Shown here: in pieces, positions 1 through 10,585 of the stretch
Position numbering within the stretch: position 1 is the first letter of the stretch
Layout of the letters: the number at the start of each line of letters is the position of its first letter
Position numbers and translations under genes: made by a program
Notes under the pieces: model-generated
The model's database searches: none
What the model saw: the letters and a program-made list of their open reading frames with translations, nothing else
Told to the model about the DNA's origin: nothing
NCBI RefSeq assembly: GCF_030272615.1
Contig: NC_081405.1
Coordinates: 19,054,547-19,118,546 of the forward strand
From: Cryptomeria japonica
Lineage: Eukaryota; Streptophyta; Pinopsida; Cupressales; Cupressaceae
Direction: 5' to 3'
DNA length: 64,000 bases

Positions 1-160
1 TACAATACGTGTCTCAAACCCATCTCCTCGATGGCAGCTCTATCCTGAAAAGATAACTCAGGTCGCAACCTCTGTGTGGACGGGAATTTCTCCCGTGACT
101 CTAGCATAGGCAAATACTCCTGCAGTCAAACAAATCAATCATGTCAGTCATGGTGGCATT

Positions 161-430
161 CACTGTTCATCACAAAATGCTACTCGCTATCTAAATGCAT
201 ATGGTTATCTATTCTAGTGACACTCACTGTTCATCACAAAGTGTTGCTATCTATCCTAGTAGTGCTCCCTGTTCATCACAAAGTACTACGTGTGTGACAT
301 TCCCTGTTCATCACAAAGTGTTACTCACATTTTGCACTCCCTGTTCATCACAAAGTGCTGCTCATACTTTGGGTACTCCATGTTCATCACAAAGTACTCT
401 ATCTTGGTGCTCCCTGTTCATCACAAAGTG
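161..430 (+). repeat. Minisatellite with core CCCTGTTCATCACAAAGT
   Basis: Seven copies of an 18-bp core lie at about 161, 225, 267, 302, 339, 378 and 412, separated by variable spacers, so the period drifts between about 34 and 64 bp. A decayed eighth copy lies near 504. The core is far better kept than the spacers. It sits inside the 3' internal part of a gypsy element. Short open frames across it are by-products of the repeat. Confidence 0.85.
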
Positions 431-545
431 CCTTGATCTATCCTAGTCTTCCTAGAGGACCTGCTTGAGTGTATCCTCTCAGCAGCTTATCCAATCGACA
501 GCGTATGTTCATCACAGAACTGCCTATTTGACCTAGAAGACCAAA

Positions 546-815
546 ACCTTGCATTTTCAGACACAAACGCGTTTCTAACTCACAAACGCACCTATAGACT
601 GCACAAGCGCGCCTGAACAACACAGACACGCCTGATTGACATAAACGTGCCTACATTTGTCACAAACGCGAATTTGCAACACACGCCCTTTCAGGACACA
701 GACGCGCCCGCATTAGACACAAACGCGGTTCCAGACGCAGACGCGCCTGGCACCGACACAGACGCACCTGGCGGACACAGACGCGCCTGGCACCGACGCA
801 GACGCGGTTGCACTT
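546..815 (+). repeat. GC-rich minisatellite built on GACACAGACGCGCCTG
   Basis: A degenerate array in which ACACAAACGCG / ACACAGACGCG alternates with CCTG or GTTC spacers, about 14-20 bp per unit, best ordered at 690-800. It is much richer in G+C and CpG than its surroundings. Read on the other strand the core becomes CGCGTTTGTGT, which resembles the repeat units at 58838-59165 in a different gypsy element. Confidence 0.8.
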
Positions 816-1335
816 TTTTGCACTTTTTTTTGTGCCCTATTCCTAAGCGCATTTATTGCTAACTAGCGTGCATTAATGACAAAATTGAATGCGTCAAAGT
901 ACGAGGAGGTTTGGTGGTACTTACCGGCTCTCCTGCCTCTGCTGGTCTCTAAAATCGGCGAACGCGATTGAATCTGTGTACGAAAGCCATCGCTGCTGAC
1001 TGCTGCTACTCTTTTTCTCGCTCTACACTGTGATCTCGTGAGGGTGTGGATGACAATGAGGATGTCTTTTGCCTGTGGTCTATCTTATAGCCTACCCTAG
1101 CCCTCGCCTTCATTTCCCGAGTCAGTCTTCATTATCCTGTGACTTTGTCACTTTATCCGACCATTCCATTCTAGCCTTTCTTTCTTATCGAGAGATTGTC
1201 TGCAATCTTTCCAGACTTTTTCATCCAATCTCTCGAGGGGGCATATCATTCCTATCCTGGGGCAACTCTGTATCAGTTCATCTTATCTTCTTTGAAACAA
1301 CGCGACAAGCCGCATTGTCTCAAAGAGGGGCAAAA

Positions 1336-2125
1336 TGTAGACACCTAAAATTGTCCAATCTAATTAAATAAATATTTTATTTATTTAATTATCTAAGCCT
1401 AATTCTTCTATTAATTAAATAAATCTTTATTTATTTAATTAATTCATTTATCCTCTTCTAGCCTTATTCCTCATTTAAATAAATACATTTATTTATTTAA
1501 ATTATCATTTTCCTAAATTAAATAAATATCTTATTTATTTAATTATCCCACTTCTTCTATTAATTAAATAAATCTTTATTTATTTAATTAATTCATTAAG
1601 CTTTTCCACACATGACACATGTCATTCATCTCTTAATTCCTACACTACCTACCTCTTTCATTATTTTACTATTTCTTCTACCTACCCTCTAATCTTAGCC
1701 AACCTCCTTTTACACCTCTCAATCTTATCCCTCCATTTTCATACAGTGTCTTCTATATAAGGAGATGCTTCCTTCATTATCAACCCTAATCAAGCATTCT
1801 AATGACCTAATCGACAATTTGGAGGACTTGACTACACTACGATCCTACTTGCAACCACATTCCGTTATTTGTTGAGCTCTTGTGCATATAAAATCTGAGA
1901 GCAAATATATCAAGCAAGATCAATGGAGATAGGAAGAATGGAGATCAAAACCCTATTGGACATGTGATGGTATAATCTTTGTGATTTCATGTGATTTGCA
2001 TTGTCTTAGGTAATCTTCATATGTTATGGTGGATCTTTGTTGATTGTTAGGCTAGGGTTTTGTGGTTGAATTCATTTAGCCTTTCAATATTGTTATTATT
2101 GTTATCCATTTTCACCATATACAAT
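1336..2125 (+). repeat. 3' LTR of the first gypsy element
   Basis: Starts TGTAGACACCTAAAATTG right after the polypurine tract. A TATA box (CTATATAAGG, 1753-1762) marks the likely U3/R boundary, followed by an R/U5-like stretch. The start is firm; the end is not, because the 5' LTR is outside the window and no TSD can be paired. The LTR of the element at 57-64 kb opens in the same way, so the two are probably related. Confidence 0.6.
1361..1591. repeat. Five AT-only palindromes in the LTR U3
   Basis: Five hairpin-forming modules of about 30 bp each, at about 1361-1391, 1411-1442, 1473-1502, 1515-1544 and 1560-1591. Each consists of TTAATTAAATAAAT, a 3-6 bp loop and its reverse complement. They are separated by short pyrimidine-rich spacers. 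A similar AT-rich tract lies in the related LTR at about 57.28-57.44 kb. Confidence 0.8.
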
Positions 2126-2129
2126 TATT

Positions 2130-2385
2130 ATGGGAGATTTTCAGATTTTTTGCTCCCTCATGAAATTTGTGAGATTTTCCTTCTTAATTAATACAAATAT
2201 AACAATTACCAATCAATATAACAATTACTGAAGCATTATTTATTTCACGTGTAATCATTTTGTATCTTTTGTTTTTGAGGAATATATCATATCTTTCTTG
2301 CCGCTTGCGTTTATGGAAGGTGTTCTTCGTTTGCTATTTGATCTTGCAGGTGTTTGTGTTGCAAAACTCAACATGGTATCAGAGC
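2130..2385 (+). repeat. Copia-type LTR end with primer-binding site
   Basis: TGGTATCAGAGC at 2374-2385 is the standard plant Ty1/copia primer site (complement of the initiator tRNA-Met 3' end), and the sequence before it ends in CA as an LTR should. The proposed LTR start (TGGGAGATTTTCAG near 2130) is a guess. No gag or pol is recognisable downstream and no matching 3' LTR was found, so this is a remnant. Confidence 0.4.
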
Positions 2386-3644
2386 GTGGATTTTAGAAAC
2401 CCCTTCTTAAGCTTTGAGGGTTTCTTTTCTCAAAAGTGTTATAGGGTCAATACTTCTATACCTTTTTTGTGGATCTAAAAGTATTTTTTTTGAAAAATCT
2501 ATAAAATTTACCATCTTGGAGAAAAAAGAGATTTGGGTTTCCATCTAGGTACCCATTAGTTTGTCAAAATTTGTCATAGTTTGTAAGAAATTTTTTTTTT
2601 AAAAAAGCAAAAATATAAGATTTGGCCATAACTTTTTTTGTGCAATTTTTTTTGTCAATCAATTTTTGGGTTGAGTTTTTAGCCCCCAAAAATCATTTGG
2701 GCAAAATTTTTTATGCACCTACTAATGTCAACAGGGAATATTTTGTTAGTTGTTAAACTATGCTTTACTTGAAATATTCTCTTAAAATATTCATTTCTTG
2801 ACCAAAATCTTGGAATATTCTTTATCTAGCATTATAAGGAGAATCTTTGATTAGAATATTATGTAATCAAATCATTTGATAGAGTTGATTTTATGGTTGT
2901 GCTAGTGTGGAGAGGGTTGGCTAGGCACATGAATCATGTTGTACCACTTAGCACAGTCGTATGAGGTTTGAGTAGTTGTTGGGTACGACCATACTCTATG
3001 CCTACACAAGGTGCACTATTTATTTTATGATTTTTTAAAATCTATATAACATAATATGAAAATTTGCACATTTTTTTTGAATTTTTTTTTTTACCAAAAG
3101 ATTAAAATTTTTATATATATTTTTGAACTTATTTAAAAATCATACCTCCTATGCAGGTTAGACCATATGGTTCACTCACAAAGTTTTTCACCTCAATACC
3201 GACTTTCTCTAAAATTGATATTTTGATGGTCAATCTATATGTTTTTGGGCCTTCTAAGCATGATGTTAAGGTCTTTTTTAACCCAAAATTCTCTAAAGTG
3301 GCAACTATCTCCTAGATTTGGCAACTGCATTAAATCTACAAACCCTAGTAGATTTGGCCTCCAATGTTTAACTTGGACAAAACAAAGGCCGATATGACTT
3401 TCTCAAGCAGTTCAAACACAATGGTAAGCTCAGATTTGATGCAAAAAGCTCCAAAAATGAAACTAAAATACAAAGCCAAAAGAGGAACCCTTTAAGATTT
3501 GGTATTTCTATCATACCATTTTAATTTTCCATATCATACAAGGATGCAAGAGAAGACCATACTCAATGCTTCAATAAAATACAAGATTTTCATTCAAGAT
3601 CACCCAAAATACTAACCAAAGGCATTCAACTTGCTCTTATACCA
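2386..3644. other. Non-coding AT-rich stretch between LTR remnants
   Basis: No gene seen. The left part holds T-rich runs. The right part (about 3140-3632) should be the internal leader of the minus-strand copia remnant whose primer site is at 3633-3644, but no conserved domain could be read in it. Confidence 0.4.
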
Positions 3645-4020
3645 TGTAAGGTTCGGTTATGGAGATAGCAACTCAAGATTTAGAGGCCTAATGGAAACCA
3701 CAAGATACTCAAAAGATCAATATGACTAGAATAAATGGTATTCCTATGAAGAATACAAATAAAATGGATGTCATATAATGAGATTACAAAGTGAGCCCCT
3801 TGGTTAAATAGGCCAAGATGAGAAATAGAATAACATAAGATTATGCCTTGAGTGTCTTAATCTTATGATCAGTGACATAAAGGGATAAGATAATATCACG
3901 TGACACATAGAAATTTCTAGAAAGATTCTTATGTGTACCAAGTAAGTAATCTTTAGTGATAATATGTGAAAGGGATCTAATAATGGAACTAGTTGGGTAA
4001 TACCACTATTCACACCAACA
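3645..4020 (-). repeat. Minus-strand copia LTR of 376 bp with primer site
   Basis: On the minus strand the unit opens TGTTGGTGTGAATAGTGG (from 4020) and ends in CA at 3645. It is followed immediately by a copia primer site, TGGTATAAGAGC, at 3633-3644. That order is a 5' LTR and the start of an internal region. No partner LTR was found nearby. Short reading frames in it have no recognisable product. Confidence 0.55.
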
Positions 4021-5440
4021 TTTTGAACACCCCCATGACCTCTCCTATTGTGAATACAAGCTTTATCTTTAGAGAGAAAATGAGAGTGAATGGAAGGATG
4101 GTGTGGGAAAGAGAAAAAGAAAGCTCTTGGGAGAGAGAAATCAAAATGGAAGTGATTTTAAAGAAATTTAACGATAGGGAAGCAAAGGAGGATGCAAAAA
4201 ATCACATGAAAGACAAATGAAACATAGAGAATTGTAGGAGAGGAAGGAAATAAGTTGAACGGTGTGGTAGATAAGACCCTCTAAACATCGAAAGAGAGGT
4301 CAAACTAGATGGAAAATGCTGCACAATATGCACAAATAGATTAATTGAAAATATAGTAGAAAATTTCAAGCAAAAGCATTTTTGGTAGGTGAAAAGATAA
4401 ATTCCACAACCATTGCCAACATTCTTAGTGTCTATGCAAAATTGAAACCATTGGAACGAATTGTATTCAATTTTCATCAAAGCATAAAGGATAGAGACTT
4501 TCAAACAAATGCAATTGGTAAGTGTAAGCTGAGATGTCATAACCTTTGGTAACATTATCTTTGCTTATGTGAAAATGTGAGCCAACTCTACGTGGGATCT
4601 TAAAAATGATGAGAAGAGGCATGTTGGGGAAGGAGAAGCTATGTTGCTCCTATAATTTGCAACATTCAATTCTTTTAAATTATATATCTCTTCAAAAGTT
4701 TTTATTGTGTGTAATCTAGAAATGATGTGCACTCTACTCATAAATAGGGAGGGGAATTTACCTTATATTCTTTCTAAAGGAGGAAATATGTCAGATCCAT
4801 GTGAATATTGACTAGTATGGATATCTTTTAGGGTGTATATGGTGAAACATTTGTAGGATTATTTATGCTTCTCTATTTCAATAAGTATATTGGGCAATAG
4901 ATTCTACCATGTGGACCATTACAACCAATTTCAAGACTAATTGTGGACCTATCTATGGGGAGGTATGGGATTCAAATGTTAATTACAAATGAGTTGAAAT
5001 AATAAATTAGACTAAAATCTTATTGCTAGTTTATGTTAAGAAATCCACTAATGATATCATTCTTGTTAATAATCTAAATAAAGATATTACAAAGTTTTAG
5101 AATTGTTACCAAGTAAGTAGCAACAAAATGTTTAAGAGTGGCTAACTTATATTTTGTAATTATCATTATATAAATACAAAAAAATTAGCCATGTCCCTAT
5201 TTAGGAAGTCATCAAAAGGACTACATTTAACCCTTATGATCTCTTAAGCGAATATATGTGGTAGTAATAAAGTGTTTACGATGTTAAACTCCACAAGTGT
5301 ATTTTGTCTTCATTCTTATTCAAGTGCAAAAACGATTTTTGTGAGTGGTTACTTTAGTGAAAATCCATATGGTTTACCTAATCTCAAATGGGTTTAGATC
5401 ACATTTTTAGAAGTAACTTAGATTGGAAAATAAAAGCAAA
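4021..5440. other. No recognisable feature
   Basis: AT-rich DNA with only short unsupported reading frames on both strands. No domain, RNA gene or clear repeat was seen. Confidence 0.4.
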
Positions 5441-5448
5441 AGAAAGGA

Positions 5449-5557
5449 AAATATATGTATGTGCGTATGTGCACGCACATGTATGTATGTATTTTTATAT
5501 ATGTATATGTATATGTATATATATGCATATGCATATGTATATGTACATGTACACGTC

Positions 5558-5591
<34 letters not shown>
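5449..5591. repeat. Alternating purine-pyrimidine microsatellite
   Basis: About 140 bp of interleaved TATG, TG, CA, TA and ATACAT motifs, almost wholly alternating purine and pyrimidine and largely self-complementary. It could form a cruciform or Z-like structure. Four overlapping reading frames on both strands consist only of Tyr, Ile, Met, Cys and His and are artefacts. Confidence 0.85.
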
Positions 5592-5803
5592 GTATCATAG
5601 AGTATCAACATGTCTAGACATATTGCATGGTTCCATGTTATCTTTAATCACTATCTTGTATTGTTGATTTAGTGGCAAGCATTTGAATCACAAGCTTTAG
5701 ATACATGTTTTATGTATAAGGTGAACAAGTTTCCAATAGAAAATTGACAACATTCTAATGTATGGGTAAGGTTCAAATTTGTGCACAAGGTTTAGATCCA
5801 TAT
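5589..5803 (+). repeat. Left copy of a diverged direct repeat (LTR-like)
   Basis: Matches 6356-6586 over its length, with small gaps. Both copies share TCAACATGTCTAGACATATTG near the start and GTTTAGATCCATAT at the end. The microsatellite lies directly against its left edge. With the right copy and the purine tract at 5895-5904 it looks like what is left of a small or internally deleted LTR element. Confidence 0.6.
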
Positions 5804-5904
5804 ACCCTTTCTATGAGTGAATAATTTTCTTTCATGTTGGTTGCTATTTTACTTTAACATGCATATTCATGGTAGTTCATATGTAATTCAAATTGGGGGC
5901 AAAA

Positions 5905-6640
5905 TGTAATGGTGCAAAATGCATACCTTGCATTTTTTCCCTTTGTATTGGGTCCATCTTAATGGGGTTTGTATTATGTAAAATAGTGTATTCTTGCATG
6001 GAGGTTGGAAAATTATCTAATATTAACTTGATTCCATCTTTACACGTCCTTAAATACTAGTCCTAATCCCTACTTTACCCATCAAATTATGTAGATCAAC
6101 TTCATAGAATATGGAATTTACTTAGGTTGATTTCTTAGATCATGAAAATGACCCACGAACTTTGAAATTTAAAATTTAAAATTGGGCCTATGTTCCTCCT
6201 TTCCAACTAGCCATTACGAGCCCACTAAAGTGTATTGTTTCAAATTGTACACTAAGGTATTGTATAAAAGGACAAACCCTAATTCATTATGATCCATCCA
6301 CAAGCTCTACTTTGAAATGTGCATTATGATTCAAGGAGCATTATGCAACATTAATATTGCATCATAGAGTGTCAACATGTCTAGACATATTGTTCCATGT
6401 TATCTTCAGTCACTATTTTGTACTGTTGATTTAGCGACAAGCATTTGAATCACAAGCTCCTAAATGGTGTGTATTGATACCATCCCTTTTTGGATACACG
6501 TTTTATACATTTTCCATTAGAAAAATGACAAAGTTCTAATTTGTGTGTGTAAGGTTCAAATTTGTGCACATGGTTTAGATCCATATTCATGAAGATGAAC
6601 CAAAGTAATAAACTATATTTCTTAGTCCCAAAACATTCAT
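5905..6640 (+). repeat. Probable gypsy-type LTR containing the right repeat copy
   Basis: Opens TGTAATGGTGCAAAATGC just after a polypurine-like GGGGGCAAAA. A TATA box (GTATAAAAGG) lies at about 6262-6271, and the right copy of the direct repeat (6356-6586) occupies the R/U5 position. The order purine tract, TG, TATA, repeat is that of a 3' LTR. The internal region between the two repeat copies is under 110 bp, so most of the element is gone. The right edge is not fixed. Confidence 0.5.
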
Positions 6641-6961
6641 TCAACGAGTCTTAATTTTCTAAAATTAACAAATCAATTGACAACATTTAACACATCATAT
6701 CTTCATCAAACTTAAAACCAAATACCATTATTTTCAAAATACCACACAAGAAATATATTTGATCTTTAATTTGATCCTTAAAATTTAAAATTGTTGAAAT
6801 TATCCTCTCATCACAATGTCCGTAAAATTGAATTTTTTAATTAAAAAATATTATACAAAAAATAAAATACAATCTTTAATAATAAAAAAGTATAGCACAC
6901 CAATCAACTTACTACGTAGTCAAATGAGAGTATATTTTGAAATAAAATCAAATAAAACATA

Positions 6962-7042
6962 TGTCAAGAATGGGATTTGAACCCATGCCCTTTCGGACCA
7001 GTACCTGAAACTGGCGCCTTAGACCAACTCGGCCATCTTGAC
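6962..7042 (-). tRNA. tRNA-Leu (anticodon CAG)
   Basis: An 81-nt cloverleaf with every arm paired: acceptor GTCAAGA/TCTTGAC with discriminator A, D stem GCC/GGC, anticodon stem CCAGT/ACTGG enclosing loop TTCAGGT (anticodon CAG), a long variable arm (CCGAAAGG) typical of class II tRNA-Leu, and T stem ATGGG/CCCAT with loop TTCAAAT. It decodes CUG. The internal pol III A box (TGGCCGAGTTGG) and B box (GGTTCAAATCC) are intact. T runs for pol III termination lie just past the 3' end, and a TATA-like tract lies upstream. No intron and no CCA are encoded. It looks functional. Confidence 0.96.
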
Positions 7043-7273
7043 ATGTGATAATATAAGATTTTAACAATTATATAGACCACCTTTTTTAATGGGTTTTTAA
7101 ATTAAAATAGAGATCGAATTTTAATATTATTTCTGCATGAAATAATTCACCCGGTTCATGGTTCAAAAGGAAATAATCTTTTTCTTTTTTTAACTAATGC
7201 ATAAAGCTATTAAGCTATTTAGTATGGTCTTTTATAATTCATTAAAAAAAATTAATTCTATCATTAAATTATT

Positions 7274-7275
<2 letters not shown>

Positions 7276-7309
<34 letters not shown>
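7276..7309. repeat. (TA)n microsatellite
   Basis: About 17 uninterrupted TA units, directly left of the SINE insertion. Confidence 0.95.
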
Positions 7310-7312
<3 letters not shown>

Positions 7313-7329
7313 ATCATTCATGAGAAATT

Positions 7330-7473
7330 ATGTTTATTTATTTATTTATTTTTTCAAGCAATAATGGGTCGAAGTCGACATGGTGTACATACCTTATTCC
7401 CTTGTGGGATTTGAACTTGCGACCTCTCTTTCAAGAGCACAAGTTCTCCACCACTAAGCAAACTCGAGCTGTA
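7330..7473 (-). mobile_element. SINE, 144 bp, with 11-bp TSD
   Basis: Minus-strand SINE. Its head has tRNA-like promoter boxes (A-box-like GCTTAGTGGTGGAG, B box AAGTTCAAATCCC), then a short tRNA-unrelated body, and it ends in an A-rich tail read as AAAAAATAAATAAATAAATA. The flanks carry a perfect direct repeat, CATGAGAAATT, at 7319-7329 and 7474-7484, which defines both ends. The sharp TSD and tail suggest a fairly recent insertion. It encodes nothing and depends on LINE enzymes. Confidence 0.85.
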
Positions 7474-7895
7474 CATGAGAAATTGTATGATTGTTTTTAG
7501 TTTTATTTGTGTATATTTTTCAATTAATCTTTCAAATCATACTCAATGATCTATCATGAAAAAGAGGAGAGTCATACTGATAAAAAAAATTCATAAGAAC
7601 TATGAAATATTATTGTAGGTACTATAAATCTTTAAGATGGAAGTAAAAAAACGAAAAGAGAGAAAAGAAAATTGATGTTTTTAGTTAATAGTGTTTTGGA
7701 TGTACAAATTTTTCTTAAAATTATTGCACTAAAATATGACTTATAAATTTAGAATATATTATATTCTATTTATCAAATTAGACTAGAGCTTCATTTCTAA
7801 TGATTACAAAGCAAATTAGGTCTGTTAATGGGTAGTATAGGGTTGATCCTTCTCAGAGGTGAAAGGAAAATGTGATATAGCAAGATCGAAAGAAG

Positions 7896-8331
7896 GTTGG
7901 ATTAAGATTAATTTTGATAGGGCCTCAAAAGGTAATCATGGGCCCTTGAGAGTAGGTTGTATTGTGAGAGATGGTCGTGAAAAGATATTTGCAATTGGTG
8001 CATGAAAATTGGCTGAAGGTACTAATAATGAAGTGGAAGCTCAAGCAATGCTTCTCATAATCAATTTGGCAAGAAGACTCTCAGCTCCCAAATTTCATTT
8101 GAAAGGTGATTCACAAATAGTGATTGATACAATATTGAAGGATGAAGCTCAAAGTTGGAAAATAAAAAAGCTCATTAACATTATTGTTCAGAACTTAAAC
8201 CTTCTTCAAGATTTTAAAGTCTCTCACATTCGAAGGGAGGGGAATTGTGAGGTTCACTTTCTCTCAAATTGGGGTTGTGCCTTTAATGATGAGCAAAAGG
8301 TGTTGTGGTGGGATGACCAATGTGATGTTTA
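7896..8331 (+). pseudogene. LINE RNase H domain (RVT_3 type), fragment
   Basis: The reading frame shows the RNase H pattern of plant L1-like elements: INFDRASKGN near the start (first catalytic Asp), NNEVEAQAM (Glu), KGDSQIVID (Asp), then a C-terminal helix ending REGNCEVHFLSNWG where the family usually has N..AD.LA. There is a stop (TGA) at 8004-8006 between the first strand and the Glu helix. Because the segment lies inside a TSD-bounded insert, it is better read as the end of a LINE ORF2 than as a host RNase H gene. Confidence 0.7.
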
Positions 8332-8636
8332 ATAGGTAGAGGAGGTTGTCATGGGTGGTGGGATGAGACAAGTTGGTGTATGAATTTTACTTGCATAGTA
8401 AGAAGCAAGATTGAGGAGATCTTTGTTCGCAAGGTTGACTTGTCATGATGACTATCATGATTACTATTTAAAAGGGTCATTGAAGTTGATGGAACTATTG
8501 TTTTGATGTGTACCTTAGTGCCTTTTGATGGTTGAAGTGTGTGAGCAATTAAGATAGGGTGAGTTGAGCTGGCATGACATTTTTGGTGGTGCGCAGTTGA
8601 CATGAGTTTAAGAAGAATGATTTTCATCTACTTCCC

Positions 8637-9194
8637 TTGTTTGTAACTGTTTTAAGTGCGGGTGGTGAAGGGTCTCTGGTTTTTTACAGCGCTACAACGG
8701 AGGTGAATTTCTCCCTCATTACAAGCAAGCAACAACTGGCCTTCATGGGGGAAATCCCTAAGTGGAGGATGCATAATGTTTTTAAAATTGAGAACTTGAA
8801 TTTTGTGCAAATGGTGGATGTGTTCTTGGGGAAATAATATATGGAGTTAGAATTCAAATATAGGACAAATACAAACTTGGCCTCAATGTTTCTTGCTTGG
8901 ATTTTCAAACTTAGTACGAAGGAGGATGTTAAATGGGTGATGAGAAAGTGTGTGAAGGAGTGAAAGTTTAAGTTGGACACATTCACAACTATTACCAGGT
9001 CGAGTGAAGGGTTTGTGTCAACAAGTGGTGAATGGTTGCACTCTGTAGAATTTGTACCACCTTTGAGGCCATTCATAGTATGGGGAGTGGACATGGATAG
9101 AGAAGTGCTCCGAGAGGAAGCACAAGTTGGGTGGGACTATATAAAAGATTATTTGCGGAGTAGGAGCAGATGTTGCAAGTGTTGGATCAAATGA
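8637..9194 (+). pseudogene. Unrecognised reading frame downstream of the LINE RNase H
   Basis: One frame stays open for about 185 codons apart from two stops (8835-8837 and 8967-8969). It contains segments such as QQLAFMGEIPKWRMHNVFK and LRPFIVWGVDMDREVLREEA. I recognise no family. Its composition is protein-like rather than low-complexity. It could be a host gene fragment carried by the LINE or an element-specific 3' frame. A real function is not supported. Confidence 0.3.
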
Positions 9195-9578
9195 TTCTAA
9201 GAAAGCCAACAAGAAGAGCGTTTTCAAGAAGGAAGACTTCTAACTTGGCAGTAAGAAGGCAATAGAGTGATCTACATAACATTAATCTTTTGGTTTTGAT
9301 ATTTCTATGTCTTTAGGGTTTGTAGTTCTCGTCTAGGATGCCTACAACTCTATTTTGTTTATGTTCATGATAGTTGGGTTGGCCTTGGACTTTAATGTAT
9401 GACTAGTTTGGTGGACAATCTTTTTGGTGTTGGTGGTTTATGTGGAATGATTGGTATTATCTTGTTTAGTTGATGCTATGAAATATTGATAGTTTATTGT
9501 ACATTTTATTATAATTTTAATTTAAATATAAATGAACTATTTTTTGATAAGAAAAAAGAAAAAATTACAAAGCAAATT

Positions 9579-10239
9579 TGGAAATCTTCAAATAAAAGAC
9601 AATTTTCTGAACACAAATTGTTATTACAATAAAGAAAAGAAAGGATCTAGTACTATTAAAGTTTCATAGTTAGATCAAATTTGATAGAGATCTTTTTTTG
9701 GTTGGAAGGGGAGAGTTTGTTGTGTGGTTAAGATGCAATATTATTTGAGTTTGTGCTCTTATTTGTATTCTAGAGTAATCTTATAAAATTGAAAAATGTA
9801 GTTATAAGATTAAAATGGATATTTTTTAATAAAATATGAATGCTACATTTATAGCTACAAATTTTAAGGTGATATTAGAAAGAGGGATTGAAAGTTTATA
9901 TATTATGACATATTTAAATTCCGAATTTTATTATTAATTCATTTAATTACTATAATTTCCCACTTAAAATATCTTTGTAGAAAGAATTAAAAAAATCATA
10001 GAATCTCTCACTTTAGAAAAGATTCTATTTTTTCTCAATAATACCTATTTACAAATTTTAACAATTTCATTTTATAAGATTCTATACTTAATTTCTATTC
10101 TTTAAGATACTAAAAATCTAAAATATCAAAAGAAATTCAAAAAGAAGTATTGTATTTAAAATAAAGAAATATGTGAAAAATTATAATACAACAAATAATA
10201 TGCTATCTTATAAAAATTTAATATATGATAATTTTATTA
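9579..10239. other. AT-rich spacer between two LINE insertions
   Basis: No gene or repeat boundary is visible. Very A+T-rich with short homopolymer runs. Confidence 0.5.
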
Positions 10240-10585
10240 AAATTCTAATGTAAATGGAAGATGGCATTGCGTGTGGGTTGTGGCCGAGCTAGGGCGTGCC
10301 CTAACTCGTTTCCATCTCTGTTCTACTCTACGTGCTCGGGGGGGAAGGGGGAGATTCCAGTGTGTGAGTTAGAGGTTGCAGACCCTTGGCCCTTTTTATT
10401 CTTCTTTTTTTGCTGAATCTCGGTCTTCGTGGAGAACCATGAGCGTTCTTATGCGCAGGGGATAGCCGGGGATTTGGAGATGCTAGACTCGGCACCTGCA
10501 GTGCATGCATGTGTTGGGTAGCTATCGGGTAAACCCCAATCTGGGGTAGGAGAGTCTTCTTGGAAAGGGCTCTCGTGTTAAAAAG

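Larger units (their letters stand above)
1..1335 (+). mobile_element. 3' internal end of a Ty3/gypsy element, cut by the window edge
   Basis: No coding domain is visible. The segment ends in a purine-rich tract (CAAAGAGGGGCAAAA, 1321-1335) directly before an LTR that opens with TG, which is the usual order at the 3' end of an LTR retrotransposon. Two minisatellites fill much of it (161-430 and 546-815). Long repeat-bearing tracts between pol and the 3' LTR are known from the Tat/Ogre side of Ty3/gypsy; the lineage here is inferred from the similarity of the LTR start to that of the element at 57-64 kb. A fossil; the body lies outside the window. Confidence 0.55.
7818..9563 (+). mobile_element. 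5'-truncated LINE copy with 15-bp TSD
   Basis: A perfect 15-bp direct repeat, ATTACAAAGCAAATT, flanks it at 7803-7817 and 9564-9578. The right copy is preceded by an A-rich tail (9551-9563). The only recognisable LINE domain is the C-terminal RNase H at the left end, so the copy is strongly 5'-truncated, as is usual for target-primed insertion. Unusually, about 1.2 kb follows the RNase H, including a second, interrupted reading frame. Confidence 0.75.

Noticed and set aside
2374-2385. A complete copia element starting at the first primer site
   Set aside because: No gag, pol or second LTR could be found between 2.4 and 6.9 kb, so only an LTR end is reported.
5388-5667. Four overlapping frames over the TATG/TACA microsatellite
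   Set aside because: Products consist of Tyr, Ile, Met, Cys and His runs on both strands, an effect of the repeat.
8009-8331. A host RNase H-like gene
   Set aside because: The domain is of plant LINE type and lies inside a 15-bp TSD with an A-rich tail, so it is the end of a LINE copy.
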